Part shown: positions 35,601 to 48,300 of the stretch, piece by piece
Numbering within the stretch: position 1 is the first letter of the stretch
Layout: each line of letters begins with the position of its first letter
Source of the DNA: Dillenia suffruticosa
Taxonomy: Eukaryota > Streptophyta > Magnoliopsida > Dilleniales > Dilleniaceae
Direction: 5' to 3'
DNA: 64,000 nt
NCBI GenBank assembly: GCA_033439265.1
Contig: JAVTVX010000012.1
Location: 29,830,761 to 29,894,760 of the forward strand
Notes under the pieces: generated by a model
What the model was told of the DNA's origin: nothing
What the model saw: the letters and a program-made list of their open reading frames with translations, nothing else
Database searches by the model: none
Program-made: the position numbers and the translations under genes

Positions 35601-38600
35601 ATCTTTGCCTTCTAAATGAAATTGGTTAGGGAAAAAAGAATTGTGTGGAAGGCAATGACAATGAAAGAAAACTTTGCAAGAGAAAGTACCAGAAACATCA
35701 AGGCTCCAAAGTCTAGTATGAGGAGCATCAAGAGAATGTTATTTTCTTGTAGAAAGGAAATTCGGTAGGCAAACTCTATAATTTCCCTACCATTAGGATT
35801 TTCTTTGGAAAAAAAAATCCAAGATACCAAATGAGTCTTAGTAATAGAAATCTTTAGCAGCTTAATAAAGTGTAGACAGCAAATAGAGTCAAGGAAAACA
35901 GATGGAAAGGAGAGAATCTCTGATCTGAATGTCCTCCTGAATGAGAACATAGAACCATCTCCAACTTGAACAATACTATAGGAAGAAAAATCCAATAGAA
36001 CTAATAGATGAACCTCTGAGGGATACAATGAGACAAATTTCAGCTTGGCCTTGCATCCCTTCCATTGTGCGGAAGACTGTTCCTGTTATTGAAAACCTTA
36101 TTTTATATAGAACTGGTTTCTAAGGAAAAACATAGCCACTTGCAGGAATTATTTTTGGACACCAAGTTCCTGAGATGCAAACTACCCTCAGATTTAGATT
36201 TAGAAATGTACCCTTAACTCACCAAGTGATTCTCCTATCTAAACCACTCTCCAACCATAGGAAATCCTTCAACTTTTCAATCTTTTAGGCCACCTCTACA
36301 GAAATCTTAGAAAGGGAAAGAAAAAAAGGGGCTTCCTAGAGATACACAGAAGGATAAGAGTAACAAGCTCACCTAATGACAGAAGAGTACCCTTCCACCC
36401 ATCTAACCTTTTACTAGTCCTAGCAACAACAGGATTCCCAAAAAATGCAGACTCCTAAAATTGTCCCTCAAAAGGACTCCTGAGTTGAATGGAAGTAAAT
36501 GGAAAATGTAGATTTATATAGTTGCTAAAACTAAGTTGAGACTGACTTAGTTTAGTTGAGTTCTATTTTTTTCTTTTTTTTTTAAACGAAAATAATTTTA
36601 AAAAGAGCACCAACAGGGAGCTCTTAAACAAGGACTACAGAGAAAGATCCATTTAGAAGCACAAAAGCCTAAGGAAAACCTGAAGTGGAGGACTTTCAAC
36701 TAGCTCCCTATAAAATATTTCTCTACTCGTGACCTTCAATGGTAACAATTAAGTTCTTAATGTAATTCTAGCCAGGACCTTCAGTAGTAACAATTAAGTT
36801 CTTTGTGTATTAAATTTGCATCAAGTTCAATTGCTAACATGTGCAGGAATACCCAACGTTGTTAAGACCATGACTTGACAAAAAAGGGGCTAATGTGCCA
36901 ATGATAAAGGCCAAAAAAACCAATTGAAGATCATGAAGCATTTCTCTTCTATTAATTTGTCTTATATCTTCATGGAAGAAAATTATGTTGAGATTACTAC
37001 ATTTTTGTTTTCAATACTAGATTATTGCCCACTGTATTGCTACATTGACAAGCAATTGTCAAGTGACTATCTTACTAGAATCACATGAAGCATCTTCTTT
37101 CTTGCATGGTCACATTGTTGAAATGAAGATAAATTAGGAATCCTATTTGTAAGATTTCAAAGGGACAGTTTTTTCCCTGTCTTTGTTCAGTCTTTCCAGC
37201 CCATTTAGGGACCCAAATTAGGCCCTAAATGAGCTCTTCCTGTATGCATCTGCTGGGCCCTTTAGGGCCCAGATTTGCCCCTCTCAAAGGGGCCCAAAAA
37301 GAGGCCCCAACTGCTCCTTCAAATAGCCGTTGGATTTGCCCCAACGACTAGAAAAAAACTAGCCGTTGGGGACAGCCCCAATGGCTAGAAAAAAACTAGC
37401 CGTTGGGGACAGCCCCAACGGCCAGAAGAGGAGAGGGCAGTGCCCTCTCCTCTCTGTTTTCCCTCTTTTTCTCTCTCTTTAGCTCTCTTCTCTCTTTCTC
37501 TATAAATAGAGGCTCTAGTTGCTCTTTGAAGGCATGAAAATATGTCTTCAATTCTTGTACATTTCGTTTGAAAGATCAATAAAACTCTTGAAGTTTTTCA
37601 TTCCTTACTCATTGCTTGCTACTCTAAATCTTCAATACACATGAGTCTACAAATTTAACCTTATTATCACAAAATCTAGTACATTAGGCACCAGAACTGT
37701 TAACATTGAAAGGTGAGAAATGAAGCTGAAATTTCTTCAAACATTAAGGAATGGAAAAGAAAATTAGCGTTGTTGGTATTATAGGCTTTAACAACACTTT
37801 TTTCATGAATTTTTATACAAATAGCTTTATGTTTTCCTTTTTCTGTATCACCTATTGTTTCATGTCCAGTGTCACTTTGGTGGGCAGGTAAAGAAAGCCT
37901 TTCGGTTGACTTATTATCTAAATAATGTTATCTACAACTAAAAAGTCTACTCATGTTGTCGAACCATCCTCACGTAAAGGTCAACATAAGTATTGATATC
38001 CCAACTCTATCAAAAACAGCTTACATGGCGAATGTCAGATAAGGATCCTTTTCCGAGGGATGCTGATGTGCCTGTGAAATCCAAAACATCATCTATAAGT
38101 TGATATGCTAGTCCCTGGAAAAGAATTTAGAGCTGTATTAGTGATCCTTAAATACAGAGATTAACACAAACTCAAAAGGAGAAGGTGAAGTGTAGTTTTC
38201 TTTCATTGTAAATATTAACAAGCATTTGTGAGAAGGCTGAATGATAGAACTATAAGAGCAGGAGCATTGCACTCATCCATTGAGGACAAAATTTAAAGAG
38301 TTGAATGACCTAACTCATATATTCAAGTGAAGTGTAGTTTTCTTTCATTGTAAATATTAACTAGCAATTTGCCCCTGTTTTGTGAGAAGGCTGAAATGAT
38401 AAAACTGCAAAAGCAGGAGCATTGCACTCATCCATTGAGGACAAAATTTAAAGAGTTGAATGACCTAACTCACATATTCTTATGCTAAGAGAACATTTTA
38501 TGGGGATCACAGCAACTAGTCTTAAGGTAAGAGAGGCAATAGTATTGTGTTTTAAAAGAACATTCTGTACCCTGATTGAGCATATACAGCAGATTCAACT

Positions 38601-41600
38601 TACAAACCATCAAGTTTCCTGGCAAAAGCATTATATGTTTTCTTTTAGAATAAGCTTCCCTTAGACATAGGAACAAAAGCAAGAGAATTTCAAGAGAAAG
38701 ACAGACCAGATTCTTTCCATACTCATATGCAAGCATTGATACTTCTGCAGTTTGCCCAGCTAGTAGGGCGATTGCCTTGCAGCTGTTTGATATCAATGAT
38801 GCCGTTTTGTAGTATGTCTTCTGCAAATAATATTCCATGCTGCAACCATAAAAAAATGGAATTCACTTAGTTAAAACGAAAAGCTCAACACAGCAGGACA
38901 AACAACATGAGTATGCATGCTTAGAAGTATCTAATGCAACAGTATCAAAAACTTGTGGAGTAGGCAATGCTCTATGTTTCAGGTTTTCACATTCATAAGA
39001 TAAGGGCTAATCACCTGCACAAATGAGGTTCTGTGAGATCTTTTAACAATCTCACAGGGTGTCACAACATATGGCAAGGCTAGTAAGAACTGAATAAATG
39101 GTCTTCTTTTCTTTACTTACCCATCTTTCTTTAATGTAAATTTTAACACCAAAATTAGGACCTTTGATAATATAGGATTTGATTCCTCTTTACAAAACAC
39201 AGTTTCTAAAGAAATATAATAGAGGTTCTCTCTTTTTATTTTCATTATTTTTTTTCCACCTACGCACTTACCCATCCAGAAATTAATACCAGAAGTGACA
39301 GCTATCAAGCTTTGTTTTGCCAAATTTATCTACTGAATAGGCAATTGGAATCTTATCGGTTTTGCAGCCTAATCTGATGACAAAAAGGAATAATATGTAC
39401 AGAATTAATTGCTACAGATTAATTGGTACAGGCATCGCTTGTTTCTAGTCTACAATTTCGCCTCCTAAAAAAATGCATGTGTTGTCATTCAGACATACAA
39501 GGTACACATAATTAGCGACCAATATAATCAAATAGACATTTAATGCTAAGTAGGTGAACTGGCAAAAGTGGTGAAAAGATGTAGAAACAATAAGTTAAGA
39601 CTGAAGAGCTACCATCGGTCACAGAATGGTTACCATGCAAAAGAGAATGACATGTGAAAACAATAAGTCATACTTCAATGAACTACAGCCATAGCCCTAT
39701 TTAGTATCAAAGAAGAAAATTTTGTTCAATCCTTGAGAGTAGTGATACTTAATAGGCCTTAGCTATCTCAATTCTCGACTGTCCAAAATTTTTACCAATT
39801 TAAATGAAATAAATTGCTTACAATTCAACCAAGTACTTGGGGCTATGGAAAAGTGTAGACGACAAAGGTTTAACACGACAGTACCACTATCAGCATAATT
39901 ACAACTATGTTGATAAGTTAATTTGAATTGTGCAAGAAACAAAATTCAGAACCAATGGCCTTATTATCTTAGATGTATGAAAATACCACTGTCAGTGTAA
40001 TTATAACTATGTTGATAAGTTCATTTGAATTGTGCAAGAAACAAAATTCAGAAACAATTGCCTTATTATCTTAGATGTCAAAACTAAGTAAAAATATATT
40101 GATTGGCAACCTCATAAATCAGAATACAAAAGGATGCATGGAGGAGATTTAGCATCAGAATGTGGAAGAGAAAATAATAGTACATAATGACATCCCACAT
40201 TGAAATTGAAGGATATAGTCATCTGTTTCACTGGAATACATGCATAATCGATTAAGGAGGACAGAAACACTAAAAGAGGAACAGCATACCTACAGCGCTC
40301 ATCAGATGTAGTTGTCATTTGCATAGTTTCACCTGTAACAAGGTTCTCCAGAACTGTAGCAAGTAATGAGACAACCTGCACAATTAGACGCAGCCAGCAC
40401 ATTATATCAATGAATTTATACATAACTGTCTCACACTCATTTACCTACAAACACTCAATATTAAATTTATTTTAATTTTTTCCAAAAAACAAAAGAGAGA
40501 CGAACCCATGTAACAGTTTAGAGAGTTCAAAAGAGTAATTTCTGGAGCAGGGGGCAATTGCCAACCCGCTTAGCTCCGCTACTTGAAGATAATTGTATCA
40601 TGATTTGTAAGTGATAAAGGTATCATAAGATCAACTTTTCTCCATGGTGAAAATGTGCAAACTAGTGATCAGGCTCAAATGGAGTAGCTTGTTTATCCAG
40701 AAGGATGATGCTTGAACTTCACTCATTAAGTTGACCTTGGCTCAGAAAGTTGAAAGACCCTGGCTTAAGTTAAGATGAATTACTAGCTCTTCACAATCCG
40801 TGTTCCATTGGCCAAGCAAGTGGAGCGGTTTATGGGAGCTTTCTACTGTCTGAGGCAGATTTATTGTTTGAGATGCTGTCCACAAACTTAAACCGAGGGA
40901 AGGGGATCTTGGTTATGTAGTGCCCAAGAACACTGCCATACTGAGTAAGTTGTCAAAAAGACTTACCCTATATACTAATTCCTTACGACATATTTTTTGG
41001 GTATGTTTGGCATAAAAAAAAAAGAGGGCGAATATTGACCCCACGGTTGAGTTACTCATTTGGTAACCTCGAGATCACAGGTTCGAGGTGTGGAAACAGC
41101 CTCTTTGCAAAAATGCAAGAGACAGGCTGCGTATATATACATCCACTCTCCCCCTACCCCCCGCACTAAGCCGGGGAGCACTTACATCGGGTGAGCCCTT
41201 TTTTTTTTGGCATCCCCAAAAAAAAAATGTTGGATGCAAAAGACATATGAGCCCCTTTCACGGAAGCTCTAAAAATTCATTTTCAAGTTTATCCATTTTT
41301 CCATCTTATAAAATTCAAAGTGGCAAAGACTTTCATGTCTATTTCTAGTAATGCAATGTATATGGGTTGATGGCACTCCTAGCTTTTTCCCAGATCATTT
41401 CACATCTCATTTCTCCATATCACTCCTCTTACACCTTCTAGTGTAGCAACGACATCAATGGTTCTTGGAACCATAACCTATCAAAAAGAGAAACAAATTG
41501 GCGGCTTGGGAATTATTGATGTATTTTCTTGACTCATTTCACCTTTCTTAGCACCCTGATTCGTTTCATACTAAAGGTATTATCTTCTAATTACTTCATC

Positions 41601-42334
41601 ATATTATCACCAAATATACAATGACCCTCATTTTCTCTGTGTGTAGCACATAAGGAAGATCAAAGATTCCTCCAATATTAAGGCTTTTATTTGGTTGATG
41701 GTTTCTGATTGAACAAACAGTAAACATGTCACCAATTCAGAGACCAGCAACGGGTTTATCTTTGATATCTATGTCATGTACCATCATACTAGTGAAGTGA
41801 ATTACAAGTATTAATCCCTAATTTCCACCACTTCTCATCCTCATGGGGTTTAAATTATGTTCTATTTACCTTTGGAGAAATTTTCATCATACAGTGAGCG
41901 TGCATGATTTATTATCCACTTATGTGACAGTTTTGGTTCCAATAATGATGCTAAATTCCTACCAGATTGCGACAGAATATCTTTCTCCTTGCACATTTAG
42001 TTGAAAAGGAAGGCTCAAACTTCAGAGAGCAATGCCTTCCTACATTCCTATGCCATAATTTTTTCCCCATTTTAGCATCCTTCAAGTTTTGATGTCATCG
42101 AGAGGATAATTTGTTTTGTTCTATTTGTAATTTTTCTATTTATCTAATACGACAACAACAAACCAAGCTTTAAACACAATAATTTGGGGTCGGCCATTTG
42201 ATAAACAAATTTAAAAATGATTTAAAAATAAATAAATAAACAAATAAGTAAATAATAAATAAAATAAATAAAAAAACACACTAAAAGTAGAAATAAAAAA
42301 TAACAATAATAATAAAAATAAGAAAAAAAGGGAA

Positions 42335-42365
<31 letters not shown>

Positions 42366-45300
42366 AATATATATATATACCTAAAATATGTTAAATTAAT
42401 TTGTGCGAATTTTTCTACGCCACTCATTTCTATCCAATATCATCTTCTCGTCTACATTCTTAACTATCACATCTTTACGAATAACTCGCATCCAAGTTTT
42501 CAACGGTTTACCTCTGTGTTTTTCTAATTCTCTTATATTTAAGTTTTCGGTTCTCCTAACCGGTGTGTCATTAGGTCTTCTTTGCGATTGATCTTTTTTA
42601 TCTAATACAGAAGAGAAAAGGATCATTTCTTGCAGCTCTTAACCCATCTCAGTGAGGATTCTGAAGAGTATTCTCTGGAACATACAAAATTGAATTGTAT
42701 GACTTCAACCATTTAAAATGTTTTGCTAATCCTCCCGGTCTCCTTTTAATTATTCTCTGAAGCCAAAGGATAACTCATCCTCATCATTTTTTTTTCCTCC
42801 TCATCTTTTTTCCTTTTTCTATCAAAAGAAAAATAAGGATTCTCTATCATCCCCTCCACATAACCTACTCAACCCCAACCATACTAGCAGTTCATAGATT
42901 TATTGCTCCACCCAGGCATGTAGATTTGAATTTAAGAACAGGTGTTTTAATGAAATTTGGAATTTAAAAGCACTAATTACGTAGTTGTCTATGCTTGATG
43001 TACTTCCAGAGCATTATTCAAACAACTAATTCTCTTTCACAGAAATCTGCACGCACAACACTTACTCAGAGATAGAGTGGAAAAGTTCATCTTTCCAATT
43101 ACATGCGACATTCAAAACTAAACATGATTACATGTACCATCAGAATAAGCAACAATAAATAAAAAGGAAAAGAGAAAGGTAGTAAGCAAAGCAACTTTCA
43201 CTTACAAATAACTCGTACACTTCTATTCCTGCATTAGATGTTTGAATAAAAGAAATGTTACACATTCAACAATGAATTTGGAAAGCAAAACATGTACCTC
43301 TGTGTTTTTCAAAGAGGCCAGTGCAACACAAGCTCTGGAAAGCAGAAAATCTCCAGCTAAGACTGCCAACTGTGCCAACATGTAAAAAAAGAAATTACAT
43401 TAGACTATAAATTCTACAGAAATGATTGTTGACTATTGGTATGCACCTAGATATCATCAGAAAGAACTATTCTAAAAAGTGCATATTTTAGAAAGAGATC
43501 TTCTACAAGAAAATTTAGAAACAAGTAAAAGGAAATATTTAAAAAAATAGTAATTTTCTTATTTTACTTGATAACTATCTTTTTAAAAATAATAGTTACC
43601 TAAGTTTTAGAATTCTTCATATTGAGAATGATTTTAGGAGCTTATTTTTAGTAAGAATTCTATTTTGTTGTAAACTCTAGTTTTTCCTATTTAAAGGGAG
43701 TATGATCAATAAAGAAGTAAATCTAATTCTCATAAAAGTAGGGTGGTAGGAAACTTGTTATAGAAAAAATTCCCGGTCGCCAAATCTAGGGTCTAAGAGA
43801 GGAAAAACTTTAGCAAGGGAATAACGGAATTTCCTATAGAGTGTCCATTGAATAGATCCTGTACTAGGGCTCACGTCAATTAGATATTAAAGCCAGCCAT
43901 CATGGAAAACTCCACAAAATGGTTAAATTGGATGGAGAGATTCATGAGGGAATATGAGCGGCAAATGGAGCAACAACTGGCTAGGGTCGAGGAACTCCAG
44001 CAGTCCAACATCAAGTTGCTGCAACGACAGCAGACAGCACTGATCTGATAGATGGAAGGGCTTCTACGAGAGCTGCAGGGGGCAGCAAGGTCCAAGAGGT
44101 GAGGAGCAACAGCTACACTCTTGCAGACCAAGGAAAGGAAATGAGTAGTCCATTGGAAGGAGGGACTGCCATCCCCAGAAAGTACCCTGACCTCAGGGGC
44201 ACAGCAAAACCACTCAATATGGCATCAGATAGTGTGCCTCAGACCTCTTTGGCTATTGGTCATCCTTCCCCTCCTAAAGTATCTTCCATTACTACCACAA
44301 ATGAAAATAAGGGAGTTAGTATTACCAAATCTCATGAGGTTCCTGGAAAATATAGTACAGATGGGTCTACTTCAGCTACTGGCAAAAGTGGAAGCCTATC
44401 TCTTGATGCTTTAGCAAAAGCCCAAAAAAAAAGAAATCTTTACAAATGCAGAAGGAATTGGCAGAGAAGCTGAAGAAAATTCCTTTGTTGAATAAGGGTG
44501 CTAGTACATGTTCAGATGGCAGCCTCTCTGTAGGACCCGGGGGGGGGGAACAAAACCCCTTCCCTGTGTACCAGCAAATTACCTCTGCATGTTTCATCTG
44601 TTGTTATTGTTACTGCTTCTATGAAGGTGGAACCAAGTGCAACTACTTTGCCTACTGTGGCTTCTGTGAACCCATCTATGGGCAGCATAGCTGGTCTGGC
44701 TGGTCTTAAAAATATTCCCAACATTGAAGCTGTAGAACACACAAAGGAGCTAGCTTCGAAGATGTGATTTCGCCAGGATCCTGAATTTGCCCCTCTTATA
44801 AATATGTTTCCAGGTCAGTTAACAACTGACCTAGCAATCTAGCAGGAAGCCATTCAAGGCCCCCCTTCATCTGGATGCTCTTGTCTGGGAAGTAGATGAG
44901 CATGGAAATGTCATAAATGTGCCTATTGCATATGCTTTTGTTTTCAATTGCCAGATGGGCAGGGGAAGGACAACCATTCTCAAAGCAGGGACAACTTCAT
45001 TTAAAGAGTAAGTGGAGGCTCAGGCAAAGGATCTCTTGCAAAGGAAGCTGCGTACAGAGGAATTTGAAGAAAAGGAAAGAGTGGCAATTGAAAGAGTTGG
45101 AAGGACTTATGTTGGACATTGCTGCTGTCAGAGAAAAAATTACAAGATTGAAAGTAGCTAAGGCTGCAATGGGTAGAGCTGTTGAGCAAGAATTTCTAGG
45201 ACAGTGGGCAGCTCTCTGCCAGGAAATTGAAGGCGCTAAGCAGGGTATGTTAAAGTCCAAAGAAGAGGATAAGGGTGGAGGCTTATTGGGAGCTCTTGAA

Positions 45301-48300
45301 AACTTAAGAAAGCCCATCCTGAATTTGAGCTTGAGGACAGGCTCTTTGTCCTCGAGGAGAGTAATGATAAGCACTTGGATATCATCAGAAAGAATTATTT
45401 TAGAAAGTGTATATCATTAGAAAGAGTTTTTTTACTAGAATATTTAAAAACAGAAAATATTTTCAAAAAAATAGTGGTTTTCTTATTTAGTTAATAGCTA
45501 AATAGTAGTTATATTAGTTTTCAAATTTTTCATATTAAAAATGATTTTAGGAGTTTATTTTTAGTAAAAAAATTTATTTTATTGTAAACTCTAATTTCCT
45601 CATGGAGTATGATCGATAAAGAAATAAATTTAATTCTCATAAAAGTAGTATGGTATGAAACTTGTTAGGGAATAAATTCCTAACCGTAGCAAGGGAAGCA
45701 AGAAATTCCCTGCAGAATATCCATGGACTAAATCTTGTACTAAGCCTCATATCAATTTTGTACTACAAGGAGAGAACAGCCACAATTATTTCATTTCTAT
45801 AGCATGTAATGGATATCAGGACTTCCAATAGACACTGCCAAACAGCTGATGGTTAATGAATTTGGCTTTAAGTTTGAACTTCTTTTATGACCACTGGTCA
45901 AAAGGCCAGGGCCTTATTGTTCTTTAACTTTCTTTTTTTCTCAAGCAATAAAGTATTGTAACAACATGCTCTCAGTACATCTACTTGAGGAACAAAAGCA
46001 ATGTATATCTCCTTTAGCTGGTCAACCAAAAGGCCTCCTTAATGCACCAACTCATCTAGAAGAAGTGGAGATCAAAAATCTAAAAGTGGGCAGAACAAAT
46101 GTTAGAACCGAAATCCCAATGTCTAACTTATAGCATCATATATCAAATAGTGATCAACAATAGGAGCACCATTGAGCATACATAGCAACAGAAATCATGA
46201 GCATCCTTCTCAAAGCGTGCTCACCTAATGCAAATCAGACTCTGTTTTACCTCATTTTAGAGGAAGACGGCAATTACAAGAGAAACATAACAATTCTCTA
46301 CATTGAGAGAGCAAAAATAGAGAGAGCAAAAAACTAAGTTACTCTACAAGAAACATAATAAAACAACAATAACTACATAGTAGTAAATACCTTGTTTCCC
46401 ATCACAAAATTTAAGGAGCCGACGCCTCGTCTTGTTTCTGCATCATCCAAGACGTCATCATGCATAAGGCTTGCCACCTAGAAAATAAATGATATTAAAT
46501 TGAAGATGTGAGAGATTTGAAACAGATTATAACAAAAAATGCCAATATGATATTACACGCCAGTTTTTCCCAAGCGAAAGACAAGGCATAAGTTTCTGTA
46601 ATTTCAAATGCCCAAATTCTCAAATATTCTATCTTATGTTTGCACAAGTTTAAGTGTTGACCTGATATAATAGCAGAAAATGATATATGATAGCTATTCT
46701 GTGCAATGAAAAACATGATTGTACAATGCAGAGACAATGTTGATTTGATAATTAACAACTCCTCAAGATAATTTCACCCCAATTGTCAGGAGCAGTGAGC
46801 TCACTATAGATTATTCACAATGATTTTAAACTTCTAAAAAACTACTTGGGAAAAAAAAATCAACCTCAGCAAAAAATTTGACTCAACCTCACAGTTGTCT
46901 TGCAATAATGAAACAGAACATCTCTTAATAAGAGATACCTTCTCCTTTTAATTAAATTTTGCAGAAAAAAGCCATAAACAAGATTTTTATCATCCACCCA
47001 TTACATGCAAATTTTAGGCAAATAAAGGACTCGCCACGAAAGAGCTGAAAGAAGGGTAATGCCCAGCACTGAAGAACTGCTTTTAAAGAATTTATTAAGC
47101 ATTCAAAACAAGGATGCTCCAGCATCAGCGTGTCGACCTCAAGTTCCAAAAATCCCTCTCTTTGGTAAAGCTCAACTCAAACTCGGTAGTCAAACTAAGC
47201 CTTTATCCCAACTTAGTTGGGGCTGGCTATATGAACCTGTTACACATAGTTTGAAGCAGCATTTGGTGTGGGATGTGTGATAACAAATAGCAAATACACC
47301 AGTCAGACAGATTTTCCAGCAACAGACATAAAGAACTCAAAACAAGCCAAGAAACTAACATGGATCATCTCCGTGACCTCAGCTATGCATTGTTGTCTTG
47401 TCCGGAGTTCCATTGATAAGGTATCAACCACCTCATGTGAAGCGGATCCAGGTATTGAAATGTTCACAGCTGTTGCCATCAACAACAGAATCTGCACAGA
47501 ACATATGCAGAGATGCCCAATAAGAAAGCAGAGGAAATGGTAACAAAAACAGAGAAAAGAGTCAATATCATATCAATCAATAAACTAGATCTTTCTGCAC
47601 TAAGCAACCAATTTAGCATGTATATCTACATGTCAAAGACTTTGAAAATTTTGTAGAATCTGTGCACTTCACCCATAGGTTTGCAAGAAAGAGGTTGGGT
47701 GAGCAAGAGCAATCAATAATCAGTTTCTGAAATATTGAAATCTCAGGTCCACTAACATAGTGAAAATCAGCAAACAAGATCAAACAAATCCTAGTACCAG
47801 ATCCACAATATGGTTGCTATCTTGTTTTATTGAAGTTCATGCAATCAAAAATCTCAAGGCCCATATTTGCATGCTATGCAAGCTTTATGTTGGTACAACC
47901 CATCATAACCCTCCTTTGTTGCTTCTTTTACCCCGAACTCCTGGAAGAAATTTGGGTACGTAACAGCCAGGACAGCAGTTCTGCAACATTAAATCCTCAT
48001 CACCCTGTTTCCCTTGCAACAACCCTAGAATTTTTTTTATAGGCTATAATTGCTACAAACTAATAGGAATTCTATACAAATAAAATTACTAAATAAACTT
48101 CTTGTCATAATCCTGCAGTATGCTAAATATTTCCTCATTTGTGATGCATGATTATGAGTAGAGACAATAATGGAGAATGGCTAATACTTACAGTGGGACG
48201 GAACCTCTTTCCTTCAACCCCCATCTTGAAAAAGTACTCAGCGGCTGAAGCAAGCTTGGGTACCTAGATGACATTTAAACCACACGTAGTCACATTATTG

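Noticed and set aside
36540-36570. Short palindrome AAACTAAGT...ACTTAGTTT as a MITE
   Set aside because: Only nine-base arms, no target duplication, no second copy seen.
44997-45374. 125-codon minus-strand frame
   Set aside because: It is a shadow of the coiled-coil segment on the + strand of the LTR element.
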